64,000 nt of DNA from Bog-473 sp963781955 (GTDB lineage Bacteria; Actinomycetota; Acidimicrobiia; Acidimicrobiales; RAAP-2). A program made the translations under genes and the position numbers. The notes beneath the pieces were generated by a model that did not search any database, was not told where the DNA came from, and saw nothing but the letters and a program-made list of their open reading frames with translations. The stretch is taken from positions 1,736,001-1,800,000 of the forward strand of contig CAWAHU010000001.1 of assembly GCA_963781955.1 (NCBI GenBank), written 5' to 3'. Positions 49,842-57,719 of this stretch are shown here, in pieces; positions within the stretch are counted from its first letter, which is position 1, and every line of letters begins with the position of its first letter.

Positions 49842-51467
49842 ATGCCGGGCGCCGAACTGGGAAAAAAGACGGTGGCACGCGTTGCCGCCCTGGGAGCAGC
49901 CGCGCTGCTGGTCGCCTGCGCGCTGGTCCTGAGCCCGGCCGCCACGGGCCGGGAGCCCCAGGCCTCGGCGGCCGTGCCCGGCAACGACGGCTCGTACGCC
50001 ATCGTGGACGCGGCCGGAGGCGTGATGACCTTCGGCGGCGCCGGCTACTCGGGGGACACCATGGAGACGCCCCTGCAGCAGCCGATCGTGGGCGCCGCGG
50101 CCGATCCCGCGGGCGGGTACTGGCTGGTGGCCTCCGACGGCGGCATCTTCTCGTTCGGCAACGCGGGCTTCTACGGTTCCACCGGCGGCATCCAGTTGAA
50201 CAAGCCGGTCGTCGGCATGGCCTCCACGCCCGACGGCAACGGGTACTGGCTGGTGGCCACCGACGGCGGGATCTTCTCCTACGGCGACGCCCAGTTCTAC
50301 GGGTCCACCGGCGGCATCCGACTGAACAAGCCCATCGTCGGCATGGCCTCCACGCCCGACGGCAACGGGTACTGGCTGGTGGCGTCCGACGGCGGGATCT
50401 TCTCCTACGGCGACGCCCAGTTCTACGGGTCCACCGGCGGCATCCGGCTCAACAAGCCCATCGTCGGCATGGCCTCGACGCCGGACGGCAACGGGTACTG
50501 GCTGGTGGCCACCGACGGCGGGATCTTCTCCTACGGCGACGCCCAGTTCTACGGGTCAACCGGGAGCCTCAACCTCAACCAGCCGATCGTCGGGATGGCC
50601 GCCACGCCCGACGGCAACGGGTACTGGCTGGTGGCCGCCGACGCCGGCGTCTTCACCTATGGCGACGCCGTGTTCACCGGCAGCGCCCAGTCCCCGCTTC
50701 ACCCGCCGCTCTTCCCGGCGCCCCTCTCGAGCCCCATCGCGCCCGTGGTGAGCATCATCAACGACGCGCCGGGGCCCCAGGCGACCCACCAGGGGTCGTT
50801 GCGGGTGGCGTTCGCCGGTGACTCGCTGTCGCTCTACGAAGGCGAGTACGTCCAACAGACCAGCCCGCCCTACGCGGTCTACAACGGGGCGGCCGCCGGG
50901 TGCGGCTTCACGAACGGCGCCCCGACGCACGCGTGGTCCAACCGTGGCCAGACCTACATCAGCCCAGGGGCCTGCGCGCTGTGGGCGGACCAGCTGCAGT
51001 GGGTCGTGTCACGCTTCCATCCCGACGTCACGGTGATCCAGACCGGGTTCTGGGAGACCCAGGACCGCCTCTTCGACGGGAGCTACAAGACCCTGGCCGA
51101 CTCCGACTACTCGGCCTACATCCGCCAGAGCCTGGCCCAGGCGGTGCAGATCGCGCACTCGGGCGGCGGCGCCGTCATCCTTTCCACGTCGCCGTACTTC
51201 GACGACGGGACGCCGAACAACCTGGTCGACTCCTACAACCAGATCGTCGACAGTGTGGCGGCCCAGTACTCCTCCTACGTCTCCATCGACGACCTCTACA
51301 CCGTCCTCGACCCCGGTGGGGTGTACTCCCCGGTGGTCGACGGGATCCAGGCTCGCAGTGCTGACGGCGTGCACATCACGGAGGCGGGCGTGGACAACCT
51401 GATCGAGCCGGCGCTCAACCAGCAGATCGCCAACGTCGCCGGCAACGTGTACTCCTCGAACGCCTAG
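49842..51467 (+). CDS. Secreted SGNH hydrolase with N-terminal 42-residue repeats
   Basis: A 541-residue exported protein. A signal peptide (LGAAALLVACALVLSPAATG) precedes about six 42-residue units of the form GYWLVATDGGIFSYG, DAQFYGSTGG, LNKPIVGMASTPDGN; the first is diverged and the last partial. The C-terminal SGNH/GDSL hydrolase has VAFAGDSLSLYEGEY (nucleophile Ser), IQTGFWE, and DGVHITEAG (Asp-x-x-His). Likely a surface esterase or O-acyl hydrolase with a propeller-like binding part. TATGAT lies nine bases before ATG 49842. Confidence 0.82.
   Translation: MPGAELGKKTVARVAALGAAALLVACALVLSPAATGREPQASAAVPGNDGSYAIVDAAGGVMTFGGAGYSGDTMETPLQQPIVGAAADPAGGYWLVASDGGIFSFGNAGFYGSTGGIQLNKPVVGMASTPDGNGYWLVATDGGIFSYGDAQFYGSTGGIRLNKPIVGMASTPDGNGYWLVASDGGIFSYGDAQFYGSTGGIRLNKPIVGMASTPDGNGYWLVATDGGIFSYGDAQFYGSTGSLNLNQPIVGMAATPDGNGYWLVAADAGVFTYGDAVFTGSAQSPLHPPLFPAPLSSPIAPVVSIINDAPGPQATHQGSLRVAFAGDSLSLYEGEYVQQTSPPYAVYNGAAAGCGFTNGAPTHAWSNRGQTYISPGACALWADQLQWVVSRFHPDVTVIQTGFWETQDRLFDGSYKTLADSDYSAYIRQSLAQAVQIAHSGGGAVILSTSPYFDDGTPNNLVDSYNQIVDSVAAQYSSYVSIDDLYTVLDPGGVYSPVVDGIQARSADGVHITEAGVDNLIEPALNQQIANVAGNVYSSNA
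50115..50700 (+). repeat. Tandem 126-bp coding repeats
   Basis: Units beginning GGGTACTGGCTGGTGGC at 50241, 50367, 50493 and 50619, exactly 126 bp apart, with a diverged unit before. The period equals that of 9724-10480, though DNA sequences differ between the two loci. Confidence 0.85.
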
Positions 51468-51677
51468 CGCGAACACCTCACACGCCGGTTGCCGGCGCCG
51501 CTCGGGGCGTGCCGTCAACGGATTCACAACTCCCCGGGTCGGAACGCACCCACTCCCCAGTCCCCGCCAGCCGTTTTCCCTGGTCGCAACCTCAAGCCAG
51601 GCACGGGGCCTGCCGATACCTCCAGCGTGCCAAGAGATGGCGCCGAGGTCACTCGTCCGGTCGGAGTCGGTGGACCC

Positions 51678-54350
51678 ATGGGGGAAGCAATCGAGGTCGA
51701 GGGACAGGGCCGCGACGACGGGCTCGAGCCGACTGCCGATTCGACCGTGCCCGAGGTCCGATCGTCGGCTCGGTCACCGCGGCGGACTGCCGCCATCATC
51801 GCCTACTCCGCCGTGCTTGCCCTGGCGACGGTGGCGCTGCTGCTGAAGAGCCCGCTGCACGGTGCGGGCCCGATCCGAGTTCCTATTCCGGAACCCGCCA
51901 TGGCTTTGGTGATCTTTGCCCTGTATCTGGGCGTCCAGTGGGTGCCGGTGTCCTTCCACACTCGCGGCAACACAACCAATTTCTCGCTCGAGGAGATGGC
52001 GTTGCTGCTTGGTCTGGTCTTCCTCTCACCGACCCTCCTCGTTCTGGCCTGCGTCTTCTCCAACATCGTCTACTTCGTGGTGCAGCGCATGACTCCGTTG
52101 AAGCTCGGCTTCAACGTGTCGATGGCGGGTCTTAGCACTGCCGTCGCTGCTCTCGTCTATCGCGAGGTGCTGGGAACCGCCATCCCCGTGAGCGCACGGG
52201 GATGGGTGGCGGCGGTCATTGCCCTAGTGATCTTCTCCGTAACTGTGAACGCCACGATTCAGGTGATGGCGTACCTGTACGGTCAGACCACCGAACGCCG
52301 AACGGGATCCAAGTGGTTGAGCACGATCATGCTGAACGTGACAACCATCTGCCTGGGCTTGATCGTCGTGAATGCCGCGTGGATCAGCCTCTGGGCCACC
52401 GTGCCGCTCCTCCTGGTCGCGGCCTTGATCATCGCTGCCTACCGCGGGTACCTGCGTCTCACACTGCGCTTCGCGTCACTCCAGCGTCTCTACGACTTCA
52501 GCCGGGTGCTGGGCACAGCCAATCTGGAGCCGACCTCGATGAGCATCGAAGTCCTCCGCGAGGTCTGTACTGTGATGCGCGCGCGTCACGCACAGTTGGT
52601 ACTCGCCGAGCCCCAGGGTATTCCGCGTCGGCTTTCGCTTACCGACAAGGGGCCGTCTGGGCTCGAGCCCATCAACTTGGTCGAGTCGTCGTTCGTGACC
52701 GAAACGATCAGGACCGGTGCCGCCTCTCGGCATTCCGGCCTCGCCACCCAGTCGCGCGTCATGCCAAGCAGCGATCCCGTGGTCGGAGAGTTCAAGTCCA
52801 TGATCGTGGCACCGCTGGTTAACGACAACGTGGTGGTCGGCGCGATCATCGCGGTGGACCGCGACGAAGAGTTGGACGGATTCGACGACGACGATCTACG
52901 CCTGTTCGAGGCCCTGGTGGCCCATGCCAGTGCGAACCTCCAACGAGCTCGCCTCGTCGAGCGGCTGCAATACGAGAAGGACAGTCAGGAATACCAGGCG
53001 AACCACGATCTGCTCACCGGACTCCCGAACCGCAAGCTGTTCAGTGCCCGAGCCACCGTCGCTTTGCACGACAGTGGGAACGTTGCCATCGTCCTGATGG
53101 ATCTCGACCGGTTCAAGGACGTCAATGACACCCTGGGGCATGCCATTGGCGATCGACTCCTATGTGAGGTCTCGGAACGCCTGCTCCGCGGTATCTCCGA
53201 CGACGCGACAGTGGCCCGACTCGGTGGGGACGAATTCGCCCTCGTGATCCCGAACGTCACCGAACCTTCGCAGGCGATCGCGCTGTTCAACCAAGTACAC
53301 GAGACCCTGATGAACCCGATCGAGATCGACGGGCTCACACTCGCCGTCACCGCCAGCGCCGGTGTCGCACTGGCCCCCAGGCACGGCGAAGATGTCGCAC
53401 TGCTGCTGCAGAGGGCTGACATCGCCATGTACCTGGCCAAGGAGCGTCGCAGCACGGTCGAGCTGTATTCGGTCGAGCATGACCAGAGTATGCAACGGCA
53501 GCTCATGCTGGGAGGGCTGCTGACTCACGCGCTCGAGACCAGGAGCGAGCTCAGCGTCATGTACCACCCCATCGCTGACGTGAAGAGCGGTCAGGTGGTG
53601 TTCGTCGAAGCCTTGGCGCGCTGGAACCATCCCGTCCACGGTCCGATCCCACCCGATGAGTTCATCGGGATCGCCGAGCAGATGGGAATCATCCGCCAGA
53701 TCACCGACTTCGTGCTCGCCGAGTCGTGCGCGCAGCTGGCCGATTGGCGACGGTCTGGCCTGAACCTTGGTGTCGCGATCAACGTGTCGGGACGCGAGCT
53801 GGCAGACGGCAGCCTGGTCGAGCTCGTTTCGCAACACCTGCGGGACAACAACCTTCCACCCGAAGTCCTGACTCTGGAAGTGACCGAGACAGAAGTCATG
53901 GCCGACCTCCTGCAAGCGAGCCGCGTCCTGGACGAGCTGTCGGCCCTCGGTATCCGCATCGCCATCGACGACTACGGGACTGGGTACTCCTCGCTGGCCT
54001 ACCTCCACCGGTTGCCAGTGCAGGAGCTCAAGATCGACCGCTCTTTCGTGACCAATCTCCCGAACGAGATGAGCAATCGGATCATCGTGCGCTCCTCCAT
54101 CGCCATGGCGCACTCGCTCGGGCTCAGCGTCGTTGCCGAGGGCGCCGAGGACGAGACCACCTGCGCCATGCTCGCTGACGCCGGCTGTGATCTTATTCAG
54201 GGTTACTACCTGTCGAAGCCCATGAAGCCTTCAGATCTGAAGCTCTGGCTTCTCTCGGGAGCGTCACTGGAGTTCGCCCCGCTGCCGTCCGCCGTCGATG
54301 ACGCACCACTCATCCTGTCGACGGGACCGTTCGGCTCAGCAACTGGCTGA
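51678..54350 (+). CDS. Membrane GGDEF-EAL cyclic-di-GMP protein
   Basis: An 890-residue protein. A membrane domain of about eight helices (residues ~35-270) precedes a GAF-like domain (LYDFSRVLGTANLEP to NLQRARLVERLQ), the GGDEF domain (RLGGDEFALV, about residue 515) and the EAL domain (VEALARW, about residue 643; later EVTETEVM, DDYGTGYSSL, and QGYYLSKPM). Both signatures are intact, so diguanylate cyclase and phosphodiesterase activity are both possible. ATG 51678 is chosen; GTG 51627 would add 17 residues. The terminator at 54486-54511 ends it. Confidence 0.87.
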   Translation: MGEAIEVEGQGRDDGLEPTADSTVPEVRSSARSPRRTAAIIAYSAVLALATVALLLKSPLHGAGPIRVPIPEPAMALVIFALYLGVQWVPVSFHTRGNTTNFSLEEMALLLGLVFLSPTLLVLACVFSNIVYFVVQRMTPLKLGFNVSMAGLSTAVAALVYREVLGTAIPVSARGWVAAVIALVIFSVTVNATIQVMAYLYGQTTERRTGSKWLSTIMLNVTTICLGLIVVNAAWISLWATVPLLLVAALIIAAYRGYLRLTLRFASLQRLYDFSRVLGTANLEPTSMSIEVLREVCTVMRARHAQLVLAEPQGIPRRLSLTDKGPSGLEPINLVESSFVTETIRTGAASRHSGLATQSRVMPSSDPVVGEFKSMIVAPLVNDNVVVGAIIAVDRDEELDGFDDDDLRLFEALVAHASANLQRARLVERLQYEKDSQEYQANHDLLTGLPNRKLFSARATVALHDSGNVAIVLMDLDRFKDVNDTLGHAIGDRLLCEVSERLLRGISDDATVARLGGDEFALVIPNVTEPSQAIALFNQVHETLMNPIEIDGLTLAVTASAGVALAPRHGEDVALLLQRADIAMYLAKERRSTVELYSVEHDQSMQRQLMLGGLLTHALETRSELSVMYHPIADVKSGQVVFVEALARWNHPVHGPIPPDEFIGIAEQMGIIRQITDFVLAESCAQLADWRRSGLNLGVAINVSGRELADGSLVELVSQHLRDNNLPPEVLTLEVTETEVMADLLQASRVLDELSALGIRIAIDDYGTGYSSLAYLHRLPVQELKIDRSFVTNLPNEMSNRIIVRSSIAMAHSLGLSVVAEGAEDETTCAMLADAGCDLIQGYYLSKPMKPSDLKLWLLSGASLEFAPLPSAVDDAPLILSTGPFGSATG

Positions 54351-54485
54351 GGAGCTCGTCGACCGCCGACTACTGGCCAAGATCGTCGCGTTCTCGCGCC
54401 GACCTTGGCCGAGGGAAGCCGTGGACCTCGGGTAGGTCGAGACGGGTCTGCTGCCACTGGCTGACCCCCACCCTGATCGGGAGCG

Positions 54486-54511
54486 AATTTCCAGGATCAC
54501 TGGAAATTTTT
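54486..54511 (+). terminator. Intrinsic terminator after the GGDEF-EAL gene
   Basis: AATTTCCAG-GATCA-CTGGAAATT (54486-54508) followed by a run of T to 54511. One of the few AT-rich, canonical terminators in the window. Confidence 0.75.
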
Positions 54512-54753
54512 ACGTAAGGTCCCAACTCCACGCCCGAGGCCTCGACCAGCCTTGGATTCGTGCCTACACGGCCATTGCGCCTGGCCACATTTCACGAAAG
54601 CTCCAGGCCACGAGGTCAACGTTCGCGCAACGATTGGTTGCGAGCGGGTTGCAGCCTCGGGCAAACTTATGAACGCGGGGAACGCAAGGGTCCGGCTGCA
54701 CGGATGTATCCCTCACGCTCCCCCACCAGGTACCGACGATGAAGGAGGTGGCC

Positions 54754-54786
54754 ATGACTTGCACTCTCAACAACAGGTTTCATTAG
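54754..54786 (+). CDS. Possible 10-residue leader peptide
   Basis: MTCTLNNRFH followed by TAG. The Shine-Dalgarno GAAGGAGGTG (54741-54750) with five-base spacing is among the strongest in the window. It lies about 180 bp upstream of the MFS-GDPD gene. Likely a regulatory upstream ORF. Confidence 0.4.
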   Translation: MTCTLNNRFH

Positions 54787-54967
54787 TTCCGAGGCTTAGG
54801 CCCGGAACACAACCTGCTTCACGGCGCACCACTTCGGTACGGGGCGTCGCGAAAGGTATCGGCGCGGCGGGTCGCCGCCTTGAGCGAGCTGTGAATTCGC
54901 CAGGGCGGCGTCCGCCGTTCGTCCCGTTCGGCTTGGGCGCGAATACGTCTTCATCCAGTGTCGGAGG

Positions 54968-57013
54968 ATGCGCCAAGATCAGTGGCGTGGCGCGGTGGCG
55001 GGAATGATGCTCGGGAATCGGGGAGAACACCAGCGGCGGCTCGGACGGTCCTTCAACCGCCTGTGGGTGGGCTTCACCTTGGCAAGCGCCGGAGATGGAT
55101 TCACCTATGGTGCGGTCCCCCTGCTTGCGGTGTACATCAACCCTCACCCATTTGCCGTTTCTGTCGTCGCCGCAGCCGATACCCTTCCGTGGCTCCTGCT
55201 CGCGCTCCCCGCCGGCCATTTCGCAGACCGGTACGAGCGAGGCAGCGTCATGACGCTAGCCAACGTGGTTCGCGCCGTGGCGTTCTTGATCGGCGCCTAC
55301 CTCGTTGCCAGCAATCACATGCGCCTCGGAGCGTTGATACTGCTGGTGCTGCTTAACGCGGGCGCACGAGCGATCTACTACTCCGCGTATCAGGCCATCG
55401 TCCCGGGAATCGTCAAGTCCAACGATCTCGAGCGCGCCAACGGAGTGCTCTCTGCGTCCGAGGTAGGCGCCGAACACTTGGCCGGACCCGTCATCGGCTC
55501 ACTTCTGTTCGCGGTCAGCCGCGCAATCCCGTTCTTTGCCGATGCGATCGCCTTGGTGTCGTCGTGCCTCCCGTTCTCCCGCTTGCGATCGAAAGCCGCA
55601 GTTCCCCCGAACTCCTCCGAATCGGTGTGGGAGGGCCTACGGCTGTTGTTCGCCGATTCCCGATTGCGGATCCTTCTGCTCCTGATCTCATCCTTGGCTC
55701 TCCTCCAGGGCATGGAGAGCGGTGTAATCGTGCTCCTCGCCACCAAGGTGTGGGGTGTCAGAGTCGGTGCTTTTGGCCTCTTTCTGACTACGGCCGCCAT
55801 TGGAAACATCCTCGGGAGCATGATGGCGGAAGATCAGGCGAAGCGGTTCGGCAGTGCTCGCGCGATGATCGGATTCACTATCGTCTGCGGCGCCAGTTAT
55901 CTGCTCATGGCTACGGCGAGTACGTGGGTCCTCGCCGGTCTTGCATTCGCGCTCAATGGCGTCTGCGTCATGGTCATCTCCGTCGCCGCCATGTCCATCC
56001 GTCAGCGGGTCACCCCTGATCACCTGATGGGACGCGTGGGCGGCGCGTGGCGAGGCCTCGTATGGGGCGCCGCTCCCGTTGGCACGCTCCTCGGCGGGGC
56101 AATCGCTTCCACTTGGGGCTTGCGCATGCCGCTCGTGGTGGCCGGCTTGCTTCAGATCCTACTGGCATGTGTCCTGGCCCGACCGCTCCTGAGGATCATC
56201 CGGGACGACCACACACGCCGAGCACCCCGCGACCGACGACGGCATGCCCCAGGCAACGGCAACGGCAACGGCAACGGACAACGGCAAGATCTCGGACCAG
56301 GCCCCAACTCCGAGCCCCAAGAGCCTCGACCCCCAGTGACCGTCGCCGCCATCGCCCACCGCGGCGACCCGGCCGGCTACCGCGAGAACACCCTGCCCGC
56401 ATTCGCCGCCGCCGCTGGGCTCGGCGCGGACATGGTCGAGCTCGACCTACGCCGGACTCAAGACGGCCACATCGTGACCCTGCACGACCAGACTCTCGAG
56501 CGCCTGTGGGGCCTGGACACCTCCGTAGGTGAGCTCGAGCTGGCCGACGTGCAGGCACTCGGCGAGCGGGAGGTCCGGATCCCGACGTTCGCTCAGGTCC
56601 TGGCGGCCGTGCCGCTCCCCCTCATGGTCGACTTCACCCGGCGGGAGGTCGTTCACGAGGCTCTGGGGGACGTGGTCCGGGCGGGGGCGCTCAACCGATC
56701 GCTCTTCGTCTCGGGCAACGTCGAGGGCCTGCGAATGCTGCGAGGGATCTCTCCTGAAGCCCGCATCGGGCTGACCTGGACCGAGGGAACCGACCCCCCG
56801 CTCAATTTGCTCGACGAGCTCGGAGCGGAATGCTGGAACCCCTACTACGCGTTCGTGACGGACGCCGGGGTGGCGGCCGTGCACACCGCCGGCCGCAAGG
56901 TGACCACGTGGACGGTCGACGACGAGCAGGACATGGCCCAGGTCGTGTCTGCCGGTGTCGACGCCGTCGTGAGCAACCGGGTGGCGAAACTCGTGGCGTT
57001 CCTCCACCCATAG
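54968..57013 (+). CDS. MFS transporter fused to glycerophosphodiester phosphodiesterase
   Basis: A 681-residue two-part protein. Residues ~25-415 form a 12-helix MFS transporter of the MFS_3/macrolide-efflux-like type (LAGHFADRYERGSVM, GAGARAIYYSAYQAIVPGIV-like segment, and ERANGVLSASEVGAEHLAGP). A linker with GNGNGNGNGQ leads to a GDPD domain from about residue 456: IAHRGDPAGYRENTLPAFAAA (HR, E-N-T), MVELDLRRTQDGHIV (E-x-D), LHDQTLERLWG (His), all of the catalytic pattern. The GDPD part would be on the cytoplasmic side. ATG 54968 is the longest start; ATG 55004 has better spacing from GGCGGGA. Substrate unknown. Confidence 0.8.
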   Translation: MRQDQWRGAVAGMMLGNRGEHQRRLGRSFNRLWVGFTLASAGDGFTYGAVPLLAVYINPHPFAVSVVAAADTLPWLLLALPAGHFADRYERGSVMTLANVVRAVAFLIGAYLVASNHMRLGALILLVLLNAGARAIYYSAYQAIVPGIVKSNDLERANGVLSASEVGAEHLAGPVIGSLLFAVSRAIPFFADAIALVSSCLPFSRLRSKAAVPPNSSESVWEGLRLLFADSRLRILLLLISSLALLQGMESGVIVLLATKVWGVRVGAFGLFLTTAAIGNILGSMMAEDQAKRFGSARAMIGFTIVCGASYLLMATASTWVLAGLAFALNGVCVMVISVAAMSIRQRVTPDHLMGRVGGAWRGLVWGAAPVGTLLGGAIASTWGLRMPLVVAGLLQILLACVLARPLLRIIRDDHTRRAPRDRRRHAPGNGNGNGNGQRQDLGPGPNSEPQEPRPPVTVAAIAHRGDPAGYRENTLPAFAAAAGLGADMVELDLRRTQDGHIVTLHDQTLERLWGLDTSVGELELADVQALGEREVRIPTFAQVLAAVPLPLMVDFTRREVVHEALGDVVRAGALNRSLFVSGNVEGLRMLRGISPEARIGLTWTEGTDPPLNLLDELGAECWNPYYAFVTDAGVAAVHTAGRKVTTWTVDDEQDMAQVVSAGVDAVVSNRVAKLVAFLHP

Positions 57014-57040
57014 GCGGCACCGCTCCGCCAGACTGGGCCG

Positions 57041-57652
57041 GTGGCGGACGCGGGCCAGATCGTCATCCTCAACGGTGTCCCCCGCTCGGGGAAGACGACC
57101 GTCGCCCGGGCCCTCATGGACGCCGCGCCGGACCCGTGGGTCAACCTCGGCGTCGACTCCAGTGTCGCTTCGCTCCCGGACCGCCTGCGCCCCGGCATCG
57201 GTCTCCGACCCGGCGGCGAGCGCCCGGATCTCGAGGGCCTCGTCGTGATCCTCTACGCCGCGCTCTACGAATCGATCGCGGCGCACGCCCGGCTCGGCAT
57301 GAACGTCGTCGTCGACGTCGCCCATCACGATTCCTACTCCCGCTCCCTCCACCTCCTCCGAGACGGTGCCAGGAGGCTCGAAGAGCTCCCCGTCCTGTGG
57401 GTCGGCGTGCGCTGCCCGCTCGACGTCCTCTGGCGACGGAGGGAGGAGACCTGGGGTCAGAGCCGTACCCTGGCCGACGACGAGCTGCGCACGGCCGTCG
57501 ACCTCTGGCAGGTCGCCGTCCACGCCCACGGTGCGTACGACCTCGAGGTCGACACCTCCGTCCTCGAGCCCGCGCAGTGTGCACGCCTCGTCCTCATGAG
57601 GCTGGCCACCGGACGACCCGGCACTGCCTTCGCCCGCCTCGCCCCCTCCTGA
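57041..57652 (+). CDS. Chloramphenicol phosphotransferase-like kinase
   Basis: A 203-residue CPT-like P-loop kinase. Walker A ILNGVPRSGKTTVARAL; an acidic VNLGVDSSVASLPDRL segment; VVVDVAHHDSYS; and VGVRCPLDVLWRRREETWGQ. True CPT inactivates chloramphenicol by phosphorylation; most relatives have unknown small-molecule substrates. GTG 57041 follows a CAGACT box by six bases. It starts 27 bp after the MFS-GDPD gene, so the two may be a unit. Confidence 0.75.
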   Translation: MADAGQIVILNGVPRSGKTTVARALMDAAPDPWVNLGVDSSVASLPDRLRPGIGLRPGGERPDLEGLVVILYAALYESIAAHARLGMNVVVDVAHHDSYSRSLHLLRDGARRLEELPVLWVGVRCPLDVLWRRREETWGQSRTLADDELRTAVDLWQVAVHAHGAYDLEVDTSVLEPAQCARLVLMRLATGRPGTAFARLAPS

Positions 57653-57719
57653 CGCCGCGGCGCGACGCCGCGCCGTGCGATGCTCTCGTCGGTCCTTCGA
57701 GAGGTCAGGGGGTCGGGTC

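Larger units (their letters stand above)
54351..54967. other. Non-coding leader region of the MFS-GDPD gene
   Basis: No long gene. It holds a terminator (54486-54511), a 10-codon ORF with a strong ribosome-binding site (54754-54786), and mutually exclusive GC hairpins at 54864-54878 and 54904-54916. A leader/attenuator is a reasonable reading. Confidence 0.45.

Noticed and set aside
50115..50700. Regular direct repeats that could suggest a CRISPR array
   Set aside because: The 126-bp period is a whole number of codons in one open frame and encodes 42-residue units; there are no unique spacers and no cas genes. The same holds for 9724-10480.
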